Source: Botryosphaeria dothidea (lineage: Eukaryota; Ascomycota; Dothideomycetes; Botryosphaeriales; Botryosphaeriaceae). From it: DNA of 64,000 bases. A program made the translations under genes and the position numbers. Shown piece after piece: positions 52,101 to 63,033 of the stretch (its first letter is position 1; every line of letters begins with the position of its first letter). The notes below the pieces were generated by a model. It was not told the origin of the DNA. It did not search any database and was given only the letters and a program-made list of their open reading frames with translations. The stretch lies in assembly GCA_011503125.2 (NCBI GenBank), contig WWBZ02000017.1:62001-126000 (forward strand), in the 5' to 3' direction.

Positions 52101-52477
52101 CGGGCTATCCTAAGAAAGTAGCTACGGTTTCTTCTTCTATATACTCTTATAGATAGCTATAGCTATATAGACCCTTCGGGGAGCTAAATTAGCTTAAAAT
52201 TAAATTTATCTATCTATCTATATTAATATAAAGAGAGATAACTAGGCGGTACTAAGTCTAGTAAAGAATCTATAGATATATAATAGATTAAAGTATATCG
52301 ATATTTACTATTATAATATCCGTAATCTTATATAAAGAAACCGGATTTATATCGAGTATATATATACTAAGAATATAGTAGCGGACGGGCTTACTAAGTT
52401 CTTACTAAGAGAAGGTTTTTAAAGATTTATTAGCTAACTAGAACTCGAGAAATTACGGTATAACGGCTAAGTAGAAG
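49198..52477 (+). pseudogene. Copia-3 integrase end, RT and RNase H
   Basis: Heavily RIPed. Integrase continues near 49220. RT about 50380-51000 (FNINSLFKKAKARFIIRGF; LIYVDNILVTA with YVDD changed to YVDN). RNase H about 51290-52420, with SINE-2 inside it. Ends LADGLTKFLLR-like near 52390. Confidence 0.78.
51608..52220 (+). mobile_element. SINE-2 (heavily RIPed)
   Basis: 613 bp, perfect 12-bp target duplication TATTAATATAAA (51596-51607, 52221-52232). Same head, internal duplication and TATC tail as SINE-1. Nearly all CA/TG lost, so it was present when its Copia-3 host was RIPed. Confidence 0.9.
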
Positions 52478-52683
52478 TATTAAGAAAATAGCCGTACTAG
52501 CTATAGTTTAGTTATCTAGTAATACTAAATAAGTAGACTAGTTAAGGGCTACTAGGCCTTTCTAGATAGAACTAGTATAGTACGTAATCTATACGTATAT
52601 CTTCTAGTATAGTTACGGTAGATAGAAGAAAAAAAAACTAATATCTTTCTATAAACTATCTCTATACCGCTACTATCGTAATA
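52478..52683 (+). repeat. Copia-3 3' LTR (206 bp)
   Basis: TATTAAG...GTAATA, RIPed TG...CA ends. Matches the split 5' LTR (19364-19409 plus 59685-59860). Followed by target duplication CGAAA. Confidence 0.88.
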
Positions 52684-53078
52684 CGAAATAAAGAATAATT
52701 TAGTTATTAAACTTTTAATACTATACTATCTTCGCTAGTAAAAAGGGCGGCCCTATTTACTTTAATTCTACGTATAAAGCGGAAGATATAAGCTAGAATA
52801 CGGGGCCTTAAGCTAGAAAAGAAAACTAAGAAAGTTTAGACGAAAGAGAGATAGTTAATAGACCGTACTTCTTATAGATTAGAAGAGCTAGTAATAAACG
52901 GTTCTTAGATAAGAATAATATCTATTTTAAGCTCTATTACTAGCTATAATAGCTCTTTAGTAGCTAGGCTTTTCCGGGCGACGTTAGCTTCTAGTACTCT
53001 TATATATTCTATAAATATAGAGTCTAATTCCGCTTAGAGTGGGTCGGAAATTTTAATTTCCTATATTTTTTAGCTTTA
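52684..53078 (-). pseudogene. LINE-C gag end and endonuclease start
   Basis: The minus strand reads an endonuclease N-terminus (ARKSLATKELL, then a RIPed QEP box as stop-EPFITSSSNL) and meets the Copia-3 insertion at 52684. The next part of the frame is at 59866 onward on plus. RIPed. Confidence 0.7.
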
Positions 53079-53690
53079 GCGGGGTAGTATACTAGTAGAG
53101 TATACTTCTATAGTAATCTAGCCTTTCTAGGGTAGTATAGGTTCTAAGTTCGAATCTTAGACCGCTTACCTACTCGTGGTATATACGTCCTACGTTAAAA
53201 GTATACGTACCCGCGTTCTCCCTAGCGGTAATAAGGAGGAAAATCTATAGGTAGTTAGGGTGGGCCATAAGTAGTATATACGTCCTACTATAAAAGTATA
53301 CGTACCCGCGTTCTCTCTAGCGGTAATAAGGGAGAGAAGGGCTAGCTAGGCGCTTCTAAAAATAAATTTTAAGAGCGCTTTACTAGCGCTTATAAATAGG
53401 TAAGCCGGGACTTCTTACGGCTTAGTCTTAAGATTTATAGTTATCTCTCTCTATAGTTTCTTTCTCTTAGCTACTCTTCTTACTTTAGATACCGCTACCG
53501 GTATATAGAAAAACTATACTAAATAGAGTATTTACGGATACTACTATTATAGATAGGGAAGGTTTTTACTCGGGCTATCCTAAGAAAGTAGCCACGGTTT
53601 CCCCTTCTATATACTCTTATAGATAGCTATAGCTATATAGACCCTTCGGGGAGCTAAATTAGCTTAAAATTAAATTTATCTATCTATCTA
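53079..53690 (+). mobile_element. SINE-3 (intermediate RIP)
   Basis: 612 bp, perfect 15-bp target duplication TATTTTTTAGCTTTA (53064-53078, 53691-53705). All family features are present. Keeps some TG/CA that SINE-2 has lost. Confidence 0.9.
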
Positions 53691-54540
53691 TATTTTTTAG
53701 CTTTATAGAAGACTTTTAGTAGAAAGAGTCTCTTATTAGTTACTCTTTTAGCCTTCTCTTTAGTAGAGAAGGCTATATAGATTAAGCTAGCCTATTAGGC
53801 TTTCCTTCGAGATTTAGAGGTTAGTTAGTATAGCTCTCTAATTACGTTTAGGCCTTAGTTAAAAGCCTTAACCTCTTCCTTAATAAAAAAAGAGAATTTC
53901 TTATTCGTATAGTTCTAGAAAATAGTTATAGGAACGCCGTATATAGCTATCTTATACTAGAGCCTATTAATCTTAAGGTTATAAAAGAAGGTAATCTTTA
54001 AGATAATAGTAGAGTTCTTAGCTAGAAAGTCTACTATATAGGCTTCTATATACGTAAGAACTATATTTTTCTTCTCTAATATCGAGACGGTTAAGATAAC
54101 TAGGTTATTTAATTTAAATTCGGCTTTAAAGGCTTTATTTATTACGTTACGGAGATAGAGTAGGTGTAGAGAGATCTCGTTCTAAGGCTTTAGAACGACC
54201 TATCTTTCTCTAATCGGGGCGGGCTTTAGAGCCGGTCTAGTCCTCTTCGTTAGGAGGACTATTTACTATTCTCTTTACTTAACTACTTTCGCGTAGATAG
54301 AAATACGGGCTTAGGAGGCCGAAGTAGTTTAGGAAGCTTAACGAGATTAGAGGAGCCGGGGAGCCTAGAGAAGCTAGGGGGCTTAAGAGACCTAAGAAGC
54401 TTAGCGGCCTTAGAGGACTTTAGTTAGTTCTCTAGTCTAGTTAGCTAGTACTCTTATCGTATTCTCTATTAAGCGGATTTAGATAGCTAGAATAGATTTT
54501 AACCGGTTAAGTATATCTTTTTCTATATATTCGGGGAAAA
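53691..54540 (-). pseudogene. LINE-C gag, central part (RIPed)
   Basis: The minus strand reads IEKDILNRLKSIL near the start and NYTNKKFSFFIKEEVKAFN, then AFSTKEKAKRVTN, later, typical of LINE ORF1 RNA-binding regions. TATATTCGGGGAAAA at 54526-54540 is the second half of LINE-A's original target duplication. Confidence 0.68.
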
Positions 54541-54544
54541 AAAC

Positions 54545-56104
54545 ATGACCACACCAAAAAATCGACCCCAAGCTACGGCGCCGGGAGAGGGCCCTAGGGA
54601 CTCTCCTAGGCTTCGCGAGTCCCAAAATAGTACTTAAGACAACTGCAGCCGCGAAGTGGTTAATGTAGAGGACACAGGAAGAGGCGAACAGCCTCCCCCA
54701 GTGACTACCTCTACCCAGCCCTAATACACCCCCAAGAAACCGTAGAGCACCCAGTACAGCGTAGAATACGTTAAGAGAGCCTCAAAAACAGCAGACACCC
54801 TCCTCCAAGCCCTATAAACATCCGCTAGCCTCCCTTCAGTCCTCTCCAGCCAGGTGAAAAATTTTCTCGACATTGCCAAGACAATCTTCCAGGATCATAT
54901 TACTATCTGCCAGGAGGCAACCACCAAGGAGCCAGGCCTTAAGGACATCCTCAAAGAGGTCCAACAGGTCCAAAAGACAGTTAACCGTATCTAGGCTACC
55001 TCTACACCCACACCCAACACTCGCAGCTGGGCACAAATTGCAGCCCAAGCAGCCCCGAAGCCCCCTACCCCCCCAGCCACTACTGAACTTACCCTCTACT
55101 TCCTAGAGACAGCAAATAGACAAGAAATAGCCAAGCTCTTAAATGAGGCAATTATCAGAAAGATCTAGGCAGGAAAAAGCTGGGCGTGCAAGAAAGTACT
55201 TGCTGCTAAGAAGCTCCCCAGTGGAGACGTTAGGATCTTTATACCGGATGAAGCAACCAGAACAGCCCTTCTCTAGGACCAGGAATGGACTACAGGACTA
55301 GGAAAAGAAGTCAGGCCTAACCAGCAGCTATACTTAGTGCTAGTACACAACGTCCCTCGAGAAGGAATCGACACCACAGACCCCCAAGCTATCCAAACCA
55401 TCTAGGAGCAGAACCTATCTCTACACCCAGGACTACGTATCAGCAAGCTGGCCTAGCTAAAGAGGAAGCTCCTAGAGGGGAAAACTCACTCGGCCATCAT
55501 CCTTAGCACCACAAACCCCGAAACCGCTAACCAGATTATTAATAAGGGGCTTGTTATTAACTTTGCTATCTATATAGCGCAGTACTATAACGCAGCCTTT
55601 ATAGTAACCCAGTGTTTCAAGTGCCAGGCCTACGGTTATATCACCAACCATTGTAAAAAGGAGGAAAAGTACGGATAGTGCAGCAAGGCACACAATACTA
55701 GGGACTGCCCTAAGGAAAGCATACAGTGCGCAAACTGCTCTTAAAGGCATACAGCCTAGAGCAACTCCTGCCCAGCACGCAGAGCCTGCCATGCTAAGGC
55801 CGCCCAGGCCCGCCTAGCAGCACCAGAAAGGCACCGGGAAGGACCCCTGATAACCAAAACACAGCCTTAAACTAACTGGTTGACCGTTGGACCAAGGAAG
55901 AGGATTAGGGAGGAGGAGCCGGTCAAGAGGGGACCAGGCAGGCCAAGAGACTTAAGCCGCCCCCCGCCTCCTAACTAAATGAGGTTCACCGGACTCAACA
56001 GCTCACAACACGCCTTAGAGGAGCCCGCGGGAACTCCCTCCTCACAGCCTACACCACTAGCCCCCTCGCAGCCGGACCTAGAGATGGAAGGAAGTCAATG
56101 TTAG
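54545..56104 (+). pseudogene. LINE-B ORF1 (gag-like, 519 codons with RIP stops)
   Basis: ATG at 54545; no indel down to TAG at 56102-56104. About a dozen TAG/TAA codons stand where Trp or Gln is expected. The C-terminal half has three Cys/His knuckles: CFKCQAYGYITNHC near 55618-55659 (His changed to Tyr), then CSKAHNTRDC and CANCS-stop-RH. The end is Arg/Pro-rich. It binds LINE RNA in related elements. The stop overlaps the ORF2 start (ATGTTAG, 56098-56104), which suggests coupled translation. Confidence 0.83.
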
Positions 56105-59100
56105 ACATAGGCTCTCTCTCCATTGTACAGTATAACGTCCATAAGAGCAAGGATAGGGTAATGCTCCCGCTCTTCAAGGAAGTGGACCCAAAGATCCACT
56201 ATATCCTAGCTATCCAGGAACCTTAGAGGAACCCGAGGGTTAAGACAACAGTAAGACACCCTGCCTACCATACAGTTTTTCCCCAGGAGGGAGTGGCAAG
56301 AACCTGCTTCTTTATAAGCAAGGCCATTGGCCCCGACTCCTAGCAAGCAACAGTCCATTCACCAGATCTCATCACACTTTCCCTCATTACTAGGACACAT
56401 ACAATCTATATCCATAACTGCTATAATCCCCCGCCAGCCTCTTATACTAGTACAGCGCTAGAAACCCTATCTCTTCTACCGGAAGTTCTTAGAAAACTAG
56501 GGGAGCACATTCTCCTAGGGGACTTTAACCTCCACCATCCTATCTAGGGAGGTATAACCTCCCTAATACACCACACCCTAGCGGATAACCTAATTAAGAT
56601 AGCTACCGCAGCTAATCTTAACCTAGCCCTTCTAAGGGGCACTATTACTAGACGAGATAGTAGCAGCGAGAGTACTCTAGACCTTGTCTTTATATCACGG
56701 TGGCTAGAGGAGAGAATCCTTAGCTGTAGAGTTAGCTAGGAGCTCGAATCATCCTCTGACCACCTACCTATCCTTACTATACTTGATTTTTCTCCTACCC
56801 CCGCAGAACTACGCCCCCTAAGGCCCTAGTGGAAGAAAGCAGACTGGAAGAGAACTAATAATATACTCCAATTAAAGCTCGAACACCTTAAAGCAGCCCC
56901 TCTTAACACTAAAGTAGACCTAGATTACTTTACTACACTACTCCAGGAGGCCATCCAAAGGACAATCCAGGAGACTATCCCAGTAGCGAGACCCTCGCCC
57001 TAGGCCTCTATACAATGGACAAAGGAGTGTTCGGACCTAGTGCACCAGGCTAGAGTAGCTAGAAGGAAGTGGACGGCCACAGGGAGGGAGGAGGACTGGG
57101 TAGTATACCAAACTATTGCTAATAGCAAGAAGAGGCAGATCAGAAGAGATAGAACAAAAGCATGGCGCAGAACAGTAGCTGAGATTACTTCGGACCCATC
57201 TACACTCTGGAAGCTCTCAAAGTGGGCAAGAACAAGGGCACTGGAACCTCCAGCCCCACCTCAGTTCCCACCCCTCCAGGGAGCAGATGAACAACTACAT
57301 TACGACAACCAGTCCAAGGCAGAAATCCTTACCAACCAGTTCTTCCCACCTCCCAGGGCCACCGACCTCTCAGATCTAGATGGGTGTATATACCCAGTGC
57401 CAGTAGAGATTCCCCAAGACCTTACTGAAGAGCAGGTCCTCCACACCATCAAGAAGCTTCCCCCAGACAAGGCACCAGGCCCAGACAAGATCACCAACAG
57501 GTTCCTAAAGCAATGCGCTGAGACACTAAGGGGACCCCTCACCAGGCTCTTCCAGGGATGCCTCGCACTTGGATACCACCCTAGGCAGTTCAAAAGCTCT
57601 ATTACCGTAGTCCTTAGGAAACCACAGAGGGACGACTATACCAAAGCCAAGTCATTTAGGCCGATTGCTTTACTTAATACGCTAGGGAAGCTACTTGAGA
57701 GGATTATAGCAGACAGAATCTCCCAGGCTACTAAAGCATACGGCCTGCTCCCTAATACACAGATGGGAGCTAGGAGAAACAGATCCGCAGTAGCAGCTCT
57801 TGACCTACTCACAGAACAGATCCATACTATCTGGGCACAAGACCCAGGGCTAGTGGCTTCAGTCCTTAGCCTGGATATCTCGGGAGCATATAACCACGTA
57901 TCTTATAGAAGGCTTCTCTACAATATAAGGATGGCAAAACTCCCAGAATGGGTAGAAAGATTCACCCGATCCTTTCTACAGGACCGTACCACTCAGCTAT
58001 CCTTCGGAGACTTCACCAGTCTACCAATCTAGACCTCAACCGGGATTCCCCAGGGATCCTCACTATCGCCGATACTCTACCTATTCTTTGCTTCTAATCT
58101 ACTTACACAGCTACGCAGGGGCAATACCTTCCCCCTTGGATTCGTCGATGATACTAATATCCTAACCTTTAGTAGATCTACAGAATAGAACTATAGGACA
58201 CTAGAGGGAGCACATCAAATTTGCGAGCACTGGGCAGCTACCCACGGGTCAGCTTTCTCGCCCGACAAGTATCACCTTATTCATTTTACAAGGAAACCAA
58301 GGAGATTCAATATGGCAGCAGGGATCCGTATCCCTGGATTTGCTGGATGCCCAGAGCCTACAATTAAGATTCTAGGAGTCCACGTAGACAACAAGCTCAG
58401 ATGGGGACCCCATATTAGGGAAACAGGAGCTAAGGCAATCAAACAGTGCACATCTCTCTCTAGACTCGCGGCGTCTACCTAGGGAGCCTCATTTACTAAA
58501 GCCCGTCATATCTATGCGGCCGTGGTAAGGCCAGTCCTTACCTACGGCTGTGGGGTATGGCATACCCTAGAGGGAATCCCAGGGTGGAGAAAAACAACTA
58601 TCCAGCCACTAAAGAAGATCCAAAACCAGTGCCTACGCACCATCTCAGGGGCGTATAAGTCAACCAGCATATAAACCTTAGAGCATGAGACAGGGATTCC
58701 CCCACTCTCACTACACCTGGACGAACTAGCACTAGCCCAGGCTATTAGAGCTAGGGATGGCCCAGTCGCGATAGTAGTAGAGGAAACTTGCCAGAGTATT
58801 AAATAGATAGCTCGGGCTACTCTAAGTACTAGAGGCGCCACTAGCCCTGCTAGAAGAACCCTGCTTAGAAAAAAGGCAAACTCACTCCTCAACTACTGCC
58901 CCTCTACCTACTAGAGTCTCTCGGAGCGAACGAAGCTACGCATAGCATATAGGAACAAGTAGAAGGAGAGATGGATAAAGTCTACTAGCCAGGGAAGACA
59001 AGACAAGCCAGTAGCCCAAAGCATATAGTGGAACCCAAAAATCAGACAAATCCACAGCGAACTATCCAAGCCACAGAGCACACTCGCCACCCTACTACGT

Positions 59101-59475
59101 ACAAAGCATATTGGACTAGAGGACTTCCTCTCAAGGCGCAAGGTGCCAGGGCACCCTAGTCCTGCCTGTCCATGCGGCTGGCATAGACAAACCCCAAAGC
59201 ATATCCTCCTCTTCTGCCCCCACTTCCAATAGGGCAGGGCATAGATGCTCCAAAGGGCAGGGACCACGGACTACTACTCCCTCCTCTCAACAAAGAAGAG
59301 GATCAAAGCAGCAACAGACTGGTTCTTACGCCTAGGGCTGCTCAAGCAATTCAGCCTGGCAAGGGAACTAATATAGGAAGATAACCAGGAAGAGGAACTA
59401 GGAGGATAACCAGGACCACCAGGACCACTAGGACCCGGACAACTACGAGGATAAGGACTAAAGAGATAGGTCTAG
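56098..59475 (+). pseudogene. LINE-B ORF2 (endonuclease-reverse transcriptase)
   Basis: Endonuclease 56110-56810: QYNVHKSK, AIQEP, LLGDFNLHHP, SSSDHLPIL. The reverse transcriptase is largely open at 57040-58032 (DKAPGPDKITNRFLKQC, FRPIALLNTLGKLLERII, LDISGAYNHVSY), then GIPQGSSLSPILYLFF and FVDDTNILTF near 58144. C-terminal zinc motif CPCGWHRQTPKHILLFC near 59170. I see no clear RNase H between RT and this motif, unlike LINE-E. Stops near 58030 and elsewhere come from RIP. The C-terminal stop is uncertain (59374 or later). Confidence 0.85.
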
Positions 59476-59684
59476 TAGGTGAATATAGGGCTGCCACAGC
59501 AGCCGCTACTGGTAAGAAGGAAAAACAAGAACTAGTATAGGATAGCATGCCTAGAGAGAGAGGAGGGGTTTTTGCCAGGCGAAAAGGTTTTCCCCCTCGT
59601 GTAAAATAACTACAGATAGCCAGCCCCGCATGGACCCGTAAGGGAGCTATATCGGGAAGAAATAAATTTATCTATCTATCTATC

Positions 59685-59860
59685 TATAGAAAGATATTAG
59701 TTTTTTCTTCTTCTATCTACCGTAACTATACTAGAAGATATATATATAGATTACGTATTATACTAGTTCTATCTAGAAAGGCCTAGTAGTCCTTAACTAG
59801 TCTACTTATTTAGTATTACCGGATAACTAAACTATAGTTAGTACGGCTATTTTCTTAATA
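59685..59860 (-). repeat. Copia-3 5' LTR, 5' fragment (inverted)
   Basis: Complement of LTR positions 1-176 (compare 52478-52653). Begins with the 16-bp repeat TATAGAAAGATATTAG shared with 19364-19379 and ends CTTAATA, followed by TTTCG, the Copia-3 target duplication. Confidence 0.9.
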
Positions 59861-60898
59861 TTTCGGATAATAAACCTCTATAACTAGGCTACTTAAAGAT
59901 AAAAAGAATTCTTTAAGATATTAAAAAGAGTTCTAGAGTACTTAAGTATTCTCGAACCCTCTATAATTTTTAGGGACTTTAACGAATACTATTTATAGTA
60001 GAACCCTCTTACCCGACTAATATAAGAAGCTTCTAAGCTAGTTAAATAGATAGAAGTAAATAATCTAGAGCTACTAAATACGGTAGAAGAAGCTATCTTC
60101 TTTAAACCGGATCTAGTACGCTCTACGATTCTTAATCTAACTATAATAACCTAAAATTTATTTAATAAAATAAAGAACTAGTAAGTTCTCGACGACTTTA
60201 GCTTAGATTACCGTCCGATATTCTTTAAGATAGAAACTAGAGGCCCTATAGCGGATTCTTCTACTACTATAATCCGATTTAATACTATAAAAGTAGACTA
60301 GAAAAAGTTCTCTTTAATTTTCTAAGAGAAAGTTAAAAAAAAGCTTCTAAACGTACTAGTAATAGCCCGTAACCTAGAATCTTTTTTCTCTCTTTCGAAA
60401 GAGATAGTAGCCGCTAAACTACTAAAGATACTAGCGCTAAATAATTTAAAAGATACGCTAACTAAAGCTATCTCCTACGCTACGAATCTTACTATTCCCC
60501 GCTTTAAACTAGAACTAAAATCGAAACCGTAGTAGAACGATAAGCTATCTACTAAACGGTAAGAGCTAAAACGAAAGATTTATCTTCTCTTCTATCTTTC
60601 TACGAAGAGAGATAAGTAAAAATATCTAGAAACCCGAAAAACCTTCGTTAACGCGATTAAGTAAGCTAAACGTTAATACTAGAATTAATTTCTCTCGTTA
60701 AACTCCTTCTAAGATATATATAAAGCTATATTCTATACGAAGCCGCGATTCTATAATTAAATTCCCCCTATAAAGAAGAAAGATAGCTAAGTTAAGACTA
60801 GCTTTAAGAGGTAGTACTCTACTCTAAGAGAGGGCCTCTTTCTTATATCTTTCTTAGCCCCTCCGTTTAAATAGAATAGTTACTCTTTCTCTATATAA
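59861..60898 (+). pseudogene. LINE-C endonuclease and linker (RIPed)
   Basis: Continues the frame cut at 52684: near 59966 it reads FRDFNEYYL-like (the GDFN box), then LELLNTVEEAIFFKPDLVRSTILNLTI. Aligns with the complement of 600-1640. Homology ends near 60898; the next 40 bases are unassigned. Confidence 0.75.
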
Positions 60899-60949
60899 GG
60901 TAGTAAAGCCGAAATAATAGTATTACTTTTAACTAAAAATCTATATATA

Positions 60950-61569
60950 GATAGATAGATAGATAGATAAATTTAATTAAGCTAATTTAGCTCCTCGAAG
61001 AGTCTATATAGCTATAGCTATCTATAAGGGTATATAAAAAAGAAAACCGTAGCTACTTTCTTAGAATAGCTTAGGTAAAAACCTTCTCTATCTATAATAG
61101 TAGTATCTATAGATACTCTATTTAGTATAATTTTTTCTATATATTAGTAGCGGTATCTAAAGTAGAAAGAGTAGCTAAGAGAGAGGGGAACTATAGAGAG
61201 AGATAACTATAAATCTTAAGACTAAGCCGTAAGAAGTCCCGGCTTATCTATTTATAAGCGCTAGTAAAGCGCTCTTAGAATTTATTTTTAGAAGCGCCTA
61301 GCTAGTCCTTCTCCCTCTTATTACCGCTAGAGAGAATACGGGTACGTATACTTTTATAGTAGGACGTATATACTACTTATAGTCTACCCTAACTACCTAT
61401 AGATTTTTCTTCTTATTACCGCTAGAAAGAATACGAGTACGTATACTTTTAATATAGAACGTATATACTACGAGTAGGTAAGCGGTCTAAGATTTAAACT
61501 TAGAACCTATACTATCCTAGAAAGACTAGGTTACCGTAGAAGTATACCCTACTAATATACTACCCCGCT
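60950..61569 (-). mobile_element. SINE-4 (heavily RIPed)
   Basis: 620 bp, target duplication AAAATCTATATATA (60936-60949, 61570-61583). Same architecture; (GATA)n on plus at 60950-60967 is the longest tail of the four. Confidence 0.88.
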
Positions 61570-61583
61570 AAAATCTATATATA

Positions 61584-61740
61584 AGAAGAAAGAAAAGAGA
61601 GTCTAGAAAGAGAGAGCGAAGAGTAAATATACCTAGTCGCTTAGCGCTAGGCCTGTATTTTAATATCTAACTAAGTTATTCTTAGTATAGCTAGAGCCTC
61701 TAGTTACTATTAAGTATCTACTTAGTTATCTAGAATAGTA
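61584..61740. other. RIPed spacer, possible Gypsy-5 3' region
   Basis: Purine-rich start, no CA/TG, no frame. It lies just past the C-terminal end of Gypsy-5 pol and may include its 3' untranslated region; no LTR could be identified. Confidence 0.3.
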
Positions 61741-62784
61741 GCGTTTAAAAAGCCTAATACTATTTTTTTCTTCTCTAAGCGAGATTTACTAAGCTTCTTA
61801 AAAAATTCGAGTAGCTTAGACGCGTTCTTATAGTATACGTAGTATTTACGGATTTTATTAGGAGTATTCTTATAGTTATTCTAGTATTACTATAGAGAAT
61901 TAGAGTTCTACTTATTCTAGTTACCTATAAAGATAATCTTATACTATACTCTATATCTTAAATTTTAGTAGTCTACTATCTCTAGTACTTTCTACTTCTT
62001 ATAAGTTTTATTCTCGTTCTTATTAAAGATTATATATACTAGGCTAGACTTCTAGACCTAATTCGGATATAGATTATCTAAGATAAGATATAGCTTCTAG
62101 GGGTAGAATATAGAAAAGATTTCTTTCTCTTATATATAAGGAGGTATAGTAACTTCGTATACTTTACCGTTAATTAACCTAGTAATTTTCTACGGACTAA
62201 GATTCTTTAATAAGAGAGACTTACTATTCCGTTCTAGGTTAAAGTCTTAGGCGTTAATAAATACTTTATCGTTTATATAGAAGATAGAGTATAGCTAGCG
62301 GAATTTATCTATATAGCGGGCTTATTCTTCTTATATCTAGACTAGTTAATCTTAGAGAAAGCTTCTTATAGTATTTAACCTTTTAACTAACCGGTCTACC
62401 CTAATTACTTCTACTTTTCTAGTACCCTAGTAGATTTTTATAGATTCTAAGCTAGTACGTAGATAGAATCTATTATCTATAAAGAATAGCGATATACTAG
62501 TTAATACGCTAATATACGTATTAGCTATAAATTTAGCTTTAGATAGAAAGTCGACCTAGTTATCTTACGCGTAGTTAATATATATCCGGAGGTACTTTTT
62601 AAGATCTTTAATAAAGCTCTCGCTTTAGCCGTTAGTCTAGGGGTAAAAAGTAGTTAATATTTTAACCTTTACGTTATATCGTTCTATAATTCTTCTATAG
62701 ATATAAGAGTCTATAGCGCTATCTCGGTCGGAGATAATATTTATTAGAAAACCTCGTATATAAAAGAGGCGGCGGTTTAGAGCC
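61740..62784 (-). pseudogene. Gypsy-5 pol remnant (integrase and chromodomain)
   Basis: The minus strand reads GFLINIISDRDSAIDSYIYRRII and then NVKVKILTTFYP (integrase core, second Asp onward), through LNTIRSFL-like and NDKVFINA-like linkers, to a chromodomain-like end (VLEIVDY-stop-NLRYRV-stop-YKIIF) near 61900-61990. Heavily RIPed. It is cut at 62784 by Copia-4. A family distinct from Gypsy-1 to -4. Confidence 0.75.
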
Positions 62785-62982
62785 TGATGGATGTGGTGCG
62801 AAAGGATGATCGATTGAAGAGAGAGTTGGCAGGGGTTGATATACCCAACTGCCAAGCTCTGCTCGTTAAGCGAGCTATTAGAGCTAATCTGCCAATGGTC
62901 TTGGAGATATGAGTGAACAAAGAGAACAAAGGAAGAGTCATTCCAGGCCCATGGCCTCCACTGCAGTCCATGCATTCCATCA
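62785..62982 (-). repeat. Copia-4 3' LTR (198 bp)
   Basis: On the minus strand it starts TGATGGAATG and ends CATCCATCA, giving a 7-bp inverted end (TGATGGA/TCCATCA). A purine tract CCTGGGGGGTG precedes it. Un-RIPed. The partner LTR lies beyond the right edge; GAGCC at 62780-62784 should be the target duplication. Confidence 0.8.
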
Positions 62983-63033
62983 CACCCCCCAGGGCATGAG
63001 AGGCTGAATGAGAGCCTGACCTTTATTCGAGTC

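Larger units (their letters stand above)
19364..52683 (+). mobile_element. Copia-3: RIPed Copia element hosting most of the nest
   Basis: Internal pieces lie at 19410-20578, 41406-41526, 42573-43765, 49198-51595 and 52221-52477; the 3' LTR is 52478-52683. Gypsy-2, LINE-D, Copia-2 and SINE-2 separate the pieces. The protease region near 42755-42800 reads WIIDSAISIYITN-like (the Gly after Ser is lost). An integrase core follows at about 43490-43765 and 49198-49700. Reverse transcriptase covers about 50380-51000 with YVDN near 50815. RNase H ends near 52420. The 5' LTR was split by a LINE and its outer part now lies at 59685-59860. Inserted in LINE-C with target duplication CGAAA (52684-52688; inverted as TTTCG, 59861-59865). 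Confidence 0.87.
54541..59684 (+). mobile_element. LINE-B: near full-length Tad1-like LINE, light RIP
   Basis: 5.1 kb with ORF1 (54545-56104), ORF2 (from 56098) and a (TATC)n tail. Same family as LINE-A, 12 bases shorter at the 5' end. RIP is light; conserved domains are readable, but TAG/TAA codons break both ORFs. Its right target repeat TATAGAAAGATATTAG (59685-59700) has no partner at its left; the partner is next to LINE-A at 19364-19379. Confidence 0.92.

Noticed and set aside
54541..59684. LINE-B lacking a target duplication (deletion at the insertion site)
   Set aside because: The missing partner repeats are found next to LINE-A, so exchange by inversion explains it better.
62637..62975. 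112-aa ORF starting MHGLQWRPW
   Set aside because: A chance fusion of the Copia-4 LTR with the RIPed Gypsy-5 integrase.
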